Assembly: GCA_029243245.1 (NCBI GenBank)
Contig: JAQWSK010000016.1
Coordinates: forward strand, 62,001-126,000
Source of the DNA: Flavobacteriaceae bacterium
GTDB lineage: Bacteria > Bacteroidota > Bacteroidia > Flavobacteriales > Flavobacteriaceae
Reading direction: 5' to 3'
DNA length: 64,000 bases
Position numbers and translations under genes: made by a program. The notes under the pieces were generated by a model. The model worked only from the letters and a program-made list of their open reading frames with translations, did not search any database and was not told where the DNA came from. Of this stretch, positions 46,084 through 54,457 are shown piece after piece; positions within the stretch are counted from its first letter, which is position 1, and each line of letters begins with the position of its first letter.

Positions 46084-47253
46084 TTAATAGATAAAAACAC
46101 CTTGAGGTGTTTTAAGAGTAAGTTTTTTAGATTGAGCAGTCTCTACTCTTCCAATAATTTGAGCTGCTACGTTAAATTTTTTAGATATAGATATAATTTC
46201 TTCTGCAATCGAGTTGTCTACATAAAACTCCAATCTATGTCCCATATTAAAAACCTGGTACATTTCTTTTCCAGATGTTCCAGATTCACTTTGAATTATC
46301 TCAAATAATGGAGGTACTGGAAAAAAATTATCTTTAATAACATGTAACTTATCAATAAAGTGAAGGATCTTGGTTTGAGCACCCCCACTGCAATGAACCA
46401 TTCCATGAATATTTTTTCTACCAACTTCTTCGAAAATAAGCTGAACAATTGGAGCATACGTTCTTGTTGGAGATAAAACCAATTTGCCTATATCTAGATC
46501 AAGACCTTCAACAGAATCAGTTAGTTGTTTATTTCCAGAATATATCAAAGATGAAGGAACACTATTGTCAAAACTTTCAGGGTATTTATCAGCTAAATAT
46601 TTTGCAAAGACATCGTGTCTGGCAGAGGTTAAACCATTACTTCCCATTCCTCCATTATAAGTGTTTTCGTATGTGGCCAAACCATACGACTCTAAACCTA
46701 TAATAATATCTCCAGAACGGATGTTAGAATTTTCAATCACATCTTCTCTTTTCATTCGTGCAGTTACGGTTGAATCAACTACAATAGTTTTAACCAAATC
46801 TCCAATGTCAGCCGTTTCGCCACCAGTTGAAAAAATATTAATGTTATATTTTTTGAGATCTTCAATAACTTCTTGAGTTCCATTTATAATCGCTGAAATG
46901 ACCTCACCAGGAATTCTTTTTTTATTTCTTCCTATAGTTGAAGAAAGTAAAATATTATCGGTTGCCCCAACACATAAAAGATCATCAATATTCATTATTA
47001 TCGAATCTTGAGCAATTCCTTTCCAAACAGATAAATCACCTGTTTCCTTCCAATATAAATAAGCTAATGAAGATTTTGTTCCAGCCCCATCTGCATGCAT
47101 TACAATACAATGATCTTTGCTATTTGATAAGTAATCAGGTATAATTTTGCAAAAAGCATTAGGAAACAATCCTTTATCTATATTTTTTATAGCATTGTGA
47201 ACATCCTCTTTTTGAGCTGAAACACCACGAAGTTTATATCTATTACTTGACAT
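46084..47253 (-). CDS. AIR synthase-related protein (PurM-like)
   Basis: The 389-residue protein has the PurM-like ATP-binding fold: KNIDKGLFPNAFCKI, HADGAGTKSSLAYLYWKETG, NIDDLLCVGATDNIL, STGGETADIGDLV and HCSGGAQTKILHF. This Bacteroidota group replaces the classical phosphoribosylformylglycinamidine cyclo-ligase and is often annotated as purM. It would form aminoimidazole ribotide in purine synthesis. It is longer than E. coli PurM (345). Confidence 0.9.
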   Translation of the reverse strand: MSSNRYKLRGVSAQKEDVHNAIKNIDKGLFPNAFCKIIPDYLSNSKDHCIVMHADGAGTKSSLAYLYWKETGDLSVWKGIAQDSIIMNIDDLLCVGATDNILLSSTIGRNKKRIPGEVISAIINGTQEVIEDLKKYNINIFSTGGETADIGDLVKTIVVDSTVTARMKREDVIENSNIRSGDIIIGLESYGLATYENTYNGGMGSNGLTSARHDVFAKYLADKYPESFDNSVPSSLIYSGNKQLTDSVEGLDLDIGKLVLSPTRTYAPIVQLIFEEVGRKNIHGMVHCSGGAQTKILHFIDKLHVIKDNFFPVPPLFEIIQSESGTSGKEMYQVFNMGHRLEFYVDNSIAEEIISISKKFNVAAQIIGRVETAQSKKLTLKTPQGVFIY

Positions 47254-47270
47254 AAAGGCTAAAATTATAA

Positions 47271-47278
47271 CAAAAATA
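47271..47278 (-). promoter_or_regulatory. Possible -7 element (TATTTTTG) of the PurM-like gene
   Basis: On the minus strand TATTTTTG matches TAnnTTTG, 17 bp before the ATG. No -33 TTG is seen. Confidence 0.4.
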
Positions 47279-47347
47279 CTTTAAGTATTGAAAATGGCCC
47301 CATATTATATGGTGTATTTTTTAACTTAAAAGTATTTAATTACTTAT

Positions 47348-49465
47348 TCAACAACTAAACAATAACTCTCTATACTTTGCTAATGGCCAAAGGGTATTAT
47401 CTACCAATAATTCAAGTTTATCGCAATGATATCTAATAAGGTCCATTTTAGTAAGAACTTTCTTGGAATATTCAATAGCTTTTTTGTGAGGATCATTAAT
47501 TTCATTTGCTTTTTTTCTTGATGATATCATAAAGTTTACTCCAGAATTAATAGCAGCTACATGCTCAGATATTCTTTCAATTATAGACATTTGTTCTGTC
47601 GCATGTTTTTTAAACTCATTTCCATAAATTTCTTTAAGACCTCTAACATTTTTAATTAATGTATTTTGATAATTAATTGCAGTTGGTATAATGTGATTAC
47701 GAGAAATATCTCCAAGTGTTCTAGCTTCAATCTGAATTCGCATAGTATACTCTTGAAGATCCACTATATATCTAGCTTCAATTTCCCTTTGTGATAAAAT
47801 ATTTAATGATGAAAAAAGATTAATACTCTTTTTAAATAAATATGCAGATAATGCTTCTGGGGTAGATTTATTATGACTGAGTTTTCTCTTTTTCGCTTCA
47901 TTAATCCAAGTTTTTGAGTACCCGTCTCCTTCAAATAAAATTGGCTTTATTTCTTTTATCTGATCTCTTAAAATATTAAAAATAGCATCATCTTTCTTCA
48001 TGTTTTTATTAGCTACAAGATTATCTACTTTACATTTAAATGAAATTAATTTTTCTGCAACCATAGCATTTAAAAATGTCATAGGTTTAGCACAATTTGC
48101 TTTAGAGCCTACGGCTCTAAATTCAAATTTATTTCCAGTAAAAGCAAATGGAGATGTCCTATTTCTATCAGTATTATCCAATAAAATTTCAGGAATTTTT
48201 CCAATTACATTTAGTTTAAGATCTGTTTTTTCTTCTGGAGACAGCTTTCCTTTAGAAACATTTTCCAAATCTTCTATCACCTTAGTTAGTTGTTTACCTA
48301 TAAAGACAGATAAAATAGCTGGAGGAGCCTCATTTGCACCCAATCTCAAATCATTACTAGCACTTGCAATAGCGGCTCTTAAAAGCTCTTCATGTTCTAA
48401 AACAGCAGAAATCGTATTGATGAAAAATGTCAAAAACTGCAAATTACTCATAGGAGTTTTTCCAGGGCTAAGTAGATTAACACCAGTATTTGTTGCTAAA
48501 GACCAATTATTATGTTTCCCAGAACCATTTATACCATCAAATGGTTTTTCGTGAAATAGAACTTCAAAGTCATGTTTATAAGCCACCTTATACATTATAT
48601 CCATTAATAAAGAGTTATGATCAACTGACAAATTAACTTCTTCGTAAATTGGTGCCAATTCAAATTGACTTGGAGCAACTTCGTTGTGCCTTGTTTTAAT
48701 AGGAATTCCTAATCTTAAACACTCATATTCAAGTTCTTTCATAAACTCTAAGACACGAGTAGGAATTGATCCAAAATAATGATCACTTAACTGTTGACCT
48801 TTAGAAGATCCATGACCTAACAATGTTCTACCAGTAAGTTTTAAGTCAGGTCTAGAGTCAATTAATGACTTATCAATTAAAAAATATTCTTGTTCCCAAC
48901 CTAAAGTTGGAAATACTTTAGATACATTTTTATCAAAATACTTACTTACCGAGGTAGCAGCATTATCAAGAGATGTAATTGATTTTAACAAAGGAGTTTT
49001 ATAGTCTAAAGCCTCTCCAGTATACGATACAAAAATTGTAGGAATACATAAAGTAGTGTCAAAAATAAACGCAGGAGAAGTTGGATCCCAAGCGGTATAT
49101 CCTCGAGCTTCAAAAGTATTTCTTATTCCTCCGCTAGGAAAGCTTGAAGCATCTGGATCTTGCTGCACAAGCTGAGCTCCATCAAATTTTTCAAGAGGAA
49201 ACCCTTCACTAGTTATATCAAAAAAAGCGTCATGTTTTTCAGCCGTTGTTCCTGTAAGAGGTTGAAACCAATGAGAGTAATGAGTAACTCCTTTTGAAAG
49301 AGCCCAAGATTTTAAAGCTGCCGCTAACTGATCTGCCAGTTCTCGAGAAATTTTATTCCCTTTATCTATCGCTTCAATTAGACTATTAAAGGAATCCTTA
49401 TTTAGGTATTGTTTAAAATTATTTTCATTAAATACACTTTCACCAAAAATATCAGAATGTTTCAA
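47348..49465 (-). CDS. glnN: Glutamine synthetase type III
   Basis: The 705-residue protein is a GSIII: VTHYSHWFQPLTGTTAEKHDAF, GWEQEYFLID, RHNEVAPSQFELAPIYEE, GINGSGKHNNWSLATNTG and NRTSPFAFTGNKFEFRAVGS are the family motifs. It makes glutamine from glutamate and ammonium. The start is TTG at 49465. Typical members are about 725 residues, so the N-terminal arm is about 20-25 residues short; no ATG lies upstream in frame. It is divergent from a second glutamine synthetase. Confidence 0.94.
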   Translation of the reverse strand: MKHSDIFGESVFNENNFKQYLNKDSFNSLIEAIDKGNKISRELADQLAAALKSWALSKGVTHYSHWFQPLTGTTAEKHDAFFDITSEGFPLEKFDGAQLVQQDPDASSFPSGGIRNTFEARGYTAWDPTSPAFIFDTTLCIPTIFVSYTGEALDYKTPLLKSITSLDNAATSVSKYFDKNVSKVFPTLGWEQEYFLIDKSLIDSRPDLKLTGRTLLGHGSSKGQQLSDHYFGSIPTRVLEFMKELEYECLRLGIPIKTRHNEVAPSQFELAPIYEEVNLSVDHNSLLMDIMYKVAYKHDFEVLFHEKPFDGINGSGKHNNWSLATNTGVNLLSPGKTPMSNLQFLTFFINTISAVLEHEELLRAAIASASNDLRLGANEAPPAILSVFIGKQLTKVIEDLENVSKGKLSPEEKTDLKLNVIGKIPEILLDNTDRNRTSPFAFTGNKFEFRAVGSKANCAKPMTFLNAMVAEKLISFKCKVDNLVANKNMKKDDAIFNILRDQIKEIKPILFEGDGYSKTWINEAKKRKLSHNKSTPEALSAYLFKKSINLFSSLNILSQREIEARYIVDLQEYTMRIQIEARTLGDISRNHIIPTAINYQNTLIKNVRGLKEIYGNEFKKHATEQMSIIERISEHVAAINSGVNFMISSRKKANEINDPHKKAIEYSKKVLTKMDLIRYHCDKLELLVDNTLWPLAKYRELLFSC

Positions 49466-49495
49466 AGTATTTTAAATTTAAATTATTAACAAAAT

Positions 49496-49503
49496 CAAAT
49501 ATA
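49496..49503 (-). promoter_or_regulatory. Possible -7 element (TATATTTG) of glnN
   Basis: A perfect TAnnTTTG match on the minus strand, 30 bp before the TTG start of glnN. The shared dyad at 49559-49581 lies 77 bp upstream of it. Confidence 0.5.
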
Positions 49504-49558
49504 AAGTTTTTTTAAAATTTATAGAGTATTACAGTCCAGCTATTAACAAATCAATAAT

Positions 49559-49581
49559 TTAACCCCTTAGAAATATGGGTA
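49559..49581. promoter_or_regulatory. Shared dyad site between glnN and glnII
   Basis: On the plus strand ACCCC, ten bases, GGGTA; on the minus strand TACCC-N10-GGGGTTA, nearly the same as the glnK distal site (TACCC-N9-GGGGTTA). Being two-fold symmetric it could serve both divergent synthetase genes. Confidence 0.6.
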
Positions 49582-49613
49582 TTCGTAAAAATTTATTCAC
49601 ATATATGATTTTG

Positions 49614-49633
49614 ACCCCTATTTAAAGAGTAGT
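49614..49633 (+). promoter_or_regulatory. Proximal ACCCC site of the glnII promoter
   Basis: The site reads ACCCCTATTTAAAGAGTAGT and aligns with the glnK proximal site (ACCCC, T-rich, AGAG, AGT, ATT). Its A lies 52 bp after the distal ACCC and 36 bp before the -7-like element, the same spacings as at glnK. Confidence 0.6.
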
Positions 49634-49649
49634 AATTTCAATAAATTGT

Positions 49650-49657
49650 TAATTTTA
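49650..49657 (+). promoter_or_regulatory. -7-like element (TAATTTTA) of glnII
   Basis: It differs from TAnnTTTG only in the last base. It is placed 33 bp before the ATG, corresponding to TACTTTTG at 31 bp before glnK. No TTG is at -33. Confidence 0.5.
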
Positions 49658-49682
49658 GTTTTCTAATTAAAAAATCAAAAAA

Positions 49683-50693
49683 ATGAGCAAATCAAAACTT
49701 GAATATATTTGGCTAGATGGTTATCGTCCTACATCTAATCTGCGAAGCAAAACAAAAGTGATAGAAAATTTTAATGGTAAATTATCAGGCTGCCCTGTTT
49801 GGTCTTTTGATGGATCCTCAACTCAGCAAGCAGAGGGAGGATCATCGGATTGTTTATTAAAACCTGTAGCCGTCTATCCTGACCCAATGAGGGTTAATGG
49901 GTTTTTGGTAATGACTGAAGTGCTAAATGCTGATGGATCAGCTCACGAATCTAATGCAAGAGCTACAATTGATGATAATGATAATGATTTTTGGTTTGGT
50001 TTTGAACAAGAATATTTTATAATGGATACAGAAACTCAACTTCCGTTAGGATTTCCTGTAGGAGGTTACCCTGGACCTCAAGGGCTATATTATTGTTCAG
50101 TAGGTGGAAAAAACACACATGGTAGAGACTTTGTTGAGGAGCACGCTGATCTTTGTATAGATGCAGGGCTAAACTTTGAAGGAATTAATCAAGAAGTTGC
50201 CAGTGGTCAATGGGAGTTTCAATTATTTGCAAAAGGAGCTAAAAAAGCTGGCGATGAAATGTGGATAGCAAGATATCTTCTAGATCGTCTTACAGAACAA
50301 TATGGATATTACATAGAATATCATCCGAAACCCGTCAAAGGTGACTGGAATGGATCTGGAATGCATGCCAATTTTTCAAATTCAACATTAAGGACATGTG
50401 GTAATCAAGCAATCTATGAAAAAATATGTGAGGCGTTTAGACCTGTTACAAAAGAACATATCGCAGTATACGGACAATATAATGAACAAAGACTAACAGG
50501 GCTTCATGAAACAGCCTCTATAAATGACTTTAACTATGGGGTTTCTGATAGAGGTGCATCTATTCGAATTCCAATTGGAACTGTTGAAAATGGATGGAAA
50601 GGCTGGTTAGAAGACAGACGGCCTGCTTCAAATGGAGATCCTTATAAAATTGCTTCAAGAATTGTAAAAACTGTTAAATCTGCAAAAATATAA
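49683..50693 (+). CDS. glnII: Glutamine synthetase, type II-like (beta-grasp and catalytic domains)
   Basis: The 336-residue protein is of the short eukaryote-like type: YIWLDGYRPTSNLRSKT, GCPVWSFDGSSTQQAEGGSSD, WFGFEQEYFIMD, GLNFEGINQEVASGQWEFQ, GDWNGSGMHANFS, ETASINDFNYGVSDRGASIRIP. All active-site signatures are intact. It fixes ammonium as glutamine, alongside the unrelated-length GSIII encoded divergently. The short form is common in flavobacteria. It is controlled by a promoter with the same layout as glnK and is followed by a terminator. Confidence 0.93.
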   Translation: MSKSKLEYIWLDGYRPTSNLRSKTKVIENFNGKLSGCPVWSFDGSSTQQAEGGSSDCLLKPVAVYPDPMRVNGFLVMTEVLNADGSAHESNARATIDDNDNDFWFGFEQEYFIMDTETQLPLGFPVGGYPGPQGLYYCSVGGKNTHGRDFVEEHADLCIDAGLNFEGINQEVASGQWEFQLFAKGAKKAGDEMWIARYLLDRLTEQYGYYIEYHPKPVKGDWNGSGMHANFSNSTLRTCGNQAIYEKICEAFRPVTKEHIAVYGQYNEQRLTGLHETASINDFNYGVSDRGASIRIPIGTVENGWKGWLEDRRPASNGDPYKIASRIVKTVKSAKI

Positions 50694-50714
50694 TTTAAAT
50701 TATATTTTCCTATC

Positions 50715-50747
50715 ACACCCTAAATTAAATATTTAGGGTGTTTTTTT
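50715..50747 (+). terminator. Terminator of glnII
   Basis: An 11-bp perfect stem (50715-50725 with 50731-50741), a 5-nt loop and seven T. It overlaps the 3' end of the convergent exchanger gene by a base or two. Confidence 0.92.
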
Positions 50748-51684
50748 ATCCGGAGATTAAAGGATAGATAAACATGAAATAAACAGTTAATAATATTAAA
50801 CCTTCAATCCTACTCAATATATTTCTTTTAAAAATAAAAACTAATGGTAGAATTAATAATGAAATTCCTAACATCCACCAAATATCATTATAAACAAGTC
50901 CCATATCAATTACATTAACAGGAGCAATAATTGAAGTAATTCCTAATACCGCTAATAAATTAAAAATATTTGATCCTATTAGATTTCCAATTGAAATAGC
51001 TTTTTCTTTATTAATTACAGCTATAACCGAAGCAGAAAGCTCGGGAATACTTGTTCCTATAGAAATTATACTTATACTTATTATTCGTTCTGAAACGCCG
51101 TTATCTATTGCTAAAGTAACAGCTCCCTTAATTAGTGTTTCTGAACCAAGCCAAAGACTAAAACCTCCAACTATCAAATAATAAGTTATTTGTGTATAGG
51201 TTAAAATATTAACATTTTCAGAAATTTCATCAACAACAGTTTCCTTTTGGAAAAAAATTAAATACAAAAGAAAACAAATTAGCACAATAAACATTACCGC
51301 CCCTTCTAATGAAGACAAATTGTAGTCAAAGAGTATAAAAATGAAAAATAAGATTGTGGCTGAAATCATCATTGGCCAATCAGTCTTATAAAAATTATAA
51401 TTTACCCTAATTGGAGATATCATTATAGTAATAGCTAAGACAAGACCAAGATTAGCAATATTAGAGCCGATTACATTTCCAAGAGCTAAGTCTGGATGTC
51501 CTAACAAAGCTGATCTTATGCTTACAATTAACTCAGGAGCTGAAGTTGCAAAAGATACCACCGTCATTCCAATAACTATTTTCGGAATATTTTGCCTTAA
51601 TGATAATGAAACAGCCGAACGCATTAACCAATCACCACCCTTAATCAGCAATACAATTCCTACTATAATTGAAATGAATGCCAT
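50746..51684 (-). CDS. Calcium/sodium antiporter (CaCA family)
   Basis: The 312-residue protein has ten membrane helices and the two inverted alpha repeats: TVVSFATSAPELIVSI with GNVIGSNIANLGLVL, and IISIGTSIPELSASV with GNLIGSNIFNLLAVLG. It is of the YrbG/K-dependent exchanger type and exports calcium with sodium or proton entry. Confidence 0.94.
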   Translation of the reverse strand: MAFISIIVGIVLLIKGGDWLMRSAVSLSLRQNIPKIVIGMTVVSFATSAPELIVSIRSALLGHPDLALGNVIGSNIANLGLVLAITIMISPIRVNYNFYKTDWPMMISATILFFIFILFDYNLSSLEGAVMFIVLICFLLYLIFFQKETVVDEISENVNILTYTQITYYLIVGGFSLWLGSETLIKGAVTLAIDNGVSERIISISIISIGTSIPELSASVIAVINKEKAISIGNLIGSNIFNLLAVLGITSIIAPVNVIDMGLVYNDIWWMLGISLLILPLVFIFKRNILSRIEGLILLTVYFMFIYPLISG

Positions 51685-51740
51685 TGAAATTTTTTTTTCA
51701 AAGATAGGATTTTAAGAACTTGATTAAATGTTTTTTTATA

Positions 51741-52193
51741 CTATATTTTCAGTCTCATTTCTAATAAATTAGGCTCAAATCCATATTTTAAATATACAGA
51801 TTTAGCATTTATATTTTTGTCATAAACATTAAGTTTCATTTCTGAAACACCTCTTTTTTTTGACCATTTTATTAGTTCTTTTAATATCATCTTATTTACT
51901 CCTATCGATCTATATTCCTCTTTCACGTAAAAAAAACCAAGACTAGTAATGAGTTTATGTTTTAAAAAAGGCTTAGCCTTGACTATATCTCCAAATCCAG
52001 AACCAACTATTTCATCATTAATTTCAGCTACTAAAACTTGAGAATCTTTATCATTAATTCTACTTCTAATATCATAATAACTAATTTTACCCATTTTTAA
52101 TGTTGAATCAAAAGGTCTTTCAAACTCAACTAGTTCTTGTTCAAACTTTAATAATATTTGAATTTCTTCTTCTCTGGCAGGTCTTACTCTCAT
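51741..52193 (-). CDS. GNAT-family N-acetyltransferase
   Basis: The 150-residue protein has the GNAT fold; the acetyl-CoA loop is the variant VKEEYRSIGVNKMILKELIKW and the last strand region is NVYDKNINAKSVYLKYGFEP. The R-x-x-G-x-G/A pattern is altered (RSIGVN). The acceptor is unknown. Confidence 0.87.
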   Translation of the reverse strand: MRVRPAREEEIQILLKFEQELVEFERPFDSTLKMGKISYYDIRSRINDKDSQVLVAEINDEIVGSGFGDIVKAKPFLKHKLITSLGFFYVKEEYRSIGVNKMILKELIKWSKKRGVSEMKLNVYDKNINAKSVYLKYGFEPNLLEMRLKI

Positions 52194-52317
52194 AAAATAG
52201 TACTTTTTTTAAATAAAACATATGGTATAAACTGATACTAATTTAACTAACTATAGGAGATTTTTAAATCTGAATTTAAATTTGTTATTTTTAGAATAGA
52301 AAAATAATTACTTTGTT

Positions 52318-52452
52318 ATGTTTGATTATCATAAAAAATTGATAAAATGGTTTCAGAAAGAATTTGAAATATCAGATTACGGGCTACTTTGGATTTGTTT
52401 TATGGAAGGATTTATTATAGGTGGACTAATAATATATTACTTAGGAAACTAA
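52318..52452 (+). CDS. Very small membrane protein, 44 residues
   Basis: A short frame starts at ATG 52318 and ends at TAA 52450-52452. An amphipathic start (DYHKKLIKWFQKEFEISDYG) is followed by one hydrophobic helix (about 23-41) with a GG pair. No family is recognised with confidence. It fills the space between two minus-strand genes, and the composition (W, aromatic, helix) looks like a real small membrane protein rather than random sequence. Confidence 0.55.
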   Translation: MFDYHKKLIKWFQKEFEISDYGLLWICFMEGFIIGGLIIYYLGN

Positions 52453-52471
52453 TAAAATTAATTTGTAGTTA

Positions 52472-53140
52472 CTACCAATCCTCCTTAACGGCATTTTTAA
52501 AATGCTCATCAACGGAATTATAAACAGAGCTAACCTCAGTATTTAAATCTGCTGCAACTTTTCGAATTCTGTTAAAATAAACACCTTTTTTCATTTCCTT
52601 GGCAACATATTTGGTTGCCTTTTTTGACTTTTTATCCCCTTTCTGTTCTATATCAAAGACAGAAAAACCACTAAATTGCTTCACGTTTAAATAACCAGCA
52701 AGTAATAATTTTTTAACAAAATTTTCATCTATCTGATTACTGGGAATTTCCCAATGTGAATTTGGATCTCCTTTTTTTCCATCAAAAGAATAGAGATCCT
52801 CCAAATGCATCTCTAATCTAAATTTATTATCAACTATAAAAAATAATATTTTACCTGAAACCCTATAATTTGAAGTTGTATTTTGAAATGTTTGAAGAAT
52901 CCTTGGGCTCATTTTGAATTTATTTTGAATAATGATTTTATCTTTCTCATCATACAATGTTATTTCCTCAGGAGATTTAAAATTTTTTCCAATCCACTCT
53001 TTAACTAATTTATGTATTTCATCTTGTGATTTGCCTTCAGCTTTATAAATCTTACTATACCCATAAATATCCTTTACAAGCTCTTGAGAAGTTGATGAAA
53101 ATGAGATGATTAAAAAAAATAAGAGTAATACCTTTTTCAT
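52472..53140 (-). CDS. Secreted protein with a DUF4468-like (TBP-like) domain
   Basis: The 222-residue protein has a signal peptide (1 to about 18, VLLLFFLIISFSSTSQ). The part from about 25 to 120 (VKEWIGKNFKSPEE, IIQNKF, ILFFIVDNKFRLEMHLEDL) resembles DUF4468, common in Bacteroidota secreted proteins. The C-terminal half is lysine-rich and unassigned. The function is unknown. It lies 37 bp from a second small secreted-protein gene on the same strand. Confidence 0.75.
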   Translation of the reverse strand: MKKVLLLFFLIISFSSTSQELVKDIYGYSKIYKAEGKSQDEIHKLVKEWIGKNFKSPEEITLYDEKDKIIIQNKFKMSPRILQTFQNTTSNYRVSGKILFFIVDNKFRLEMHLEDLYSFDGKKGDPNSHWEIPSNQIDENFVKKLLLAGYLNVKQFSGFSVFDIEQKGDKKSKKATKYVAKEMKKGVYFNRIRKVAADLNTEVSSVYNSVDEHFKNAVKEDW

Positions 53141-53177
53141 GATATAGATTTATTATTAGATATTTATTTAAGTAGAA

Positions 53178-53522
53178 CTAATTTATTTTTTCCATAACAT
53201 AATTGACAGAATCGTCTTTTGAATTATAAATATGTGAAATTCTATACCCATTATCAACTAGTAAGTTAACCACACCCATAGTGCCATTAAAAACGTACAT
53301 TTTTCCATCATCATCCATAACTTTTCCTTTCTTTATATCCTTGAATCTGGATATTTGTCCATAATCAAGAAAAACTTTTACTTGAAATGGCTTCAAAATT
53401 TTAGCGACAGAATTAATTCTAATATATTTAGCATCTAATTCAGAAATAGGAATACCATTTACGGTTTGTGAGTAAGAAAAAATAGAAGTAAGAATTATTA
53501 AAAGAAATAAAAGATTTTTCAT
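53178..53522 (-). CDS. Small secreted protein of a GYxV-type Bacteroidota family
   Basis: The 114-residue protein has a signal peptide (1 to about 19, ending FSYSQ). The C-terminal part, MGVVNLLVDNGYRISHIY...VNYVMEK, resembles the end of the small secreted protein encoded at 54134-54436 (LLGVINYFKEQGYKV...VYHLFLYK). The two may be distant paralogues of a DUF4177-like family. The function is unknown. Confidence 0.72.
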   Translation of the reverse strand: MKNLLFLLIILTSIFSYSQTVNGIPISELDAKYIRINSVAKILKPFQVKVFLDYGQISRFKDIKKGKVMDDDGKMYVFNGTMGVVNLLVDNGYRISHIYNSKDDSVNYVMEKIN

Positions 53523-53597
53523 AATTTTTTTTTGTTAAATGTAAGTAAATTTAATGGCAAACAAGAAGTAAGGCTTAAATTTCTTAAATTTAAAACT

Positions 53598-53825
53598 ATG
53601 AAAAAGTTATTATTTAATCGCCCACTACTTGTTATTATTTCAATAGTAGTCTTAACAGGTACCATTCTTCAAACTATAGAATATATTGACTTAGCAACTA
53701 TAATAATTCCATTATCATTATTATATATCATATGGCTATTCTTACTTATAAAAAGTAAGTTTAAACCAATTATGATAAACTTTGATAAGAATAGTTACGA
53801 AATTAGTAGTATTTCAAATGCATAA
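53598..53825 (+). CDS. Small two-helix membrane protein, 75 residues
   Basis: Starting at ATG 53598, the protein has two membrane helices (about 9-25 and 30-50) and a short tail with FKPIMINFDKNSYEISS. No family is recognised. The 3' end overlaps the convergent gene at 53795 by 31 bp. An upstream in-frame ATG at 53532 would add 22 charged residues and is less likely. Confidence in it being a gene is moderate. Confidence 0.5.
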   Translation: MKKLLFNRPLLVIISIVVLTGTILQTIEYIDLATIIIPLSLLYIIWLFLLIKSKFKPIMINFDKNSYEISSISNA

Positions 53826-54100
53826 TATTGTCCCCACATAGTCCATAATTTAATAGGTATGAATACAAGCATTATTGTATTAAATACAGAAACATTTTTT
53901 GTTGCTGATAAGTATGATTCACTTGTTGGTTTATCCTTAAAAAATAATGATACAACAAATGGTATTAATGCCCATACTAAAGTAAGTATTGGTGTTTGAA
54001 TTATTATATCATAAATACTGCCTTCTGTAATAAACATTATTTCAATTAATGTAAGAATAAACATTATTGGCAAAGTATAGTATTTAGATAAAAATTTCAT
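53795..54100 (-). CDS. Hypothetical membrane protein, 101 residues
   Basis: Three hydrophobic stretches are seen (about 10-27, 35-52, 75-90). It begins KFLSKYYTLPIMFILTLIE. The first six bases of the gene and its 21-bp leader are identical to those of the next gene (54134-54436). No family is recognised. Confidence 0.6.
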   Translation of the reverse strand: MKFLSKYYTLPIMFILTLIEIMFITEGSIYDIIIQTPILTLVWALIPFVVSLFFKDKPTSESYLSATKNVSVFNTIMLVFIPIKLWTMWGQYYAFEILLIS

Positions 54101-54122
54101 AATAACTAAAGTAATAAAATAA
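54096..54122 (-). repeat. 27-bp direct repeat, copy 1 (leader and start codon)
   Basis: On the minus strand it reads TATTTTATTACTTTAGTTAT plus TATGAAA, ending with the ATGAAA of the 101-residue membrane protein. Copy 2 at 54431-54457 is identical over 27 bp and sits in the same place relative to the next gene. Confidence 0.85.
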
Positions 54123-54133
54123 AGTACAACGGT

Positions 54134-54436
54134 TTATTTATCTAATTTATAAAGAAATAAGTGATAAACAGTTACGGTAGTACTCATAGCGCCCCTTGTA
54201 CCAAGCTTAACATCAACTTTATAACCTTGTTCTTTGAAATAGTTAATTACACCTAGTAAAGTTTTAGCTTTAATTGGTGCTTTTCTTAATTCAGATGAAC
54301 CATCATCTACTTCAACATTTATAATGCCTTGTTTAATTTCTTTTCCTGTTCTTATTTCAGTAAAGGTTACAATTCTATCCTGGCTGTAGATAGCAGATGA
54401 AACAAAAAAGAATAATAGTGTAATAATTTTTTTCAT
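54134..54436 (-). CDS. Small secreted protein, 100 residues
   Basis: From ATG 54436 the protein has a clear signal peptide (KKIITLLFFFVSSAIYSQ) and a small domain ending in LLGVINYFKEQGYKV and VYHLFLYKLDK. It resembles the 114-residue secreted protein at 53178. A longer frame on this strand continues upstream, but its residues 1-98 are the reverse of the phage-like gene and are not coding. The leader is identical to the previous gene's. Confidence 0.75.
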   Translation of the reverse strand: MKKIITLLFFFVSSAIYSQDRIVTFTEIRTGKEIKQGIINVEVDDGSSELRKAPIKAKTLLGVINYFKEQGYKVDVKLGTRGAMSTTVTVYHLFLYKLDK

Positions 54437-54457
54437 AATAACTAAAGTAATAAAATA
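54431..54457 (-). repeat. 27-bp direct repeat, copy 2 (leader and start codon)
   Basis: Identical to 54096-54122. It covers the start codon of the 100-residue secreted protein and the whole 20-bp gap to the divergent phage-like gene. Confidence 0.85.

Noticed and set aside
48000-48554. 184-residue plus-strand frame
   Set aside because: It lies wholly inside glnN in antisense, has no domain, and looks like a shadow of that highly conserved gene.
49560-49682. Sigma-54 (-24/-12) promoter before glnII, expected for nitrogen genes
   Set aside because: No GG-N10-GC pair at the right place is seen; the TAnnTTTG-like box with upstream C/G sites explains the region better.
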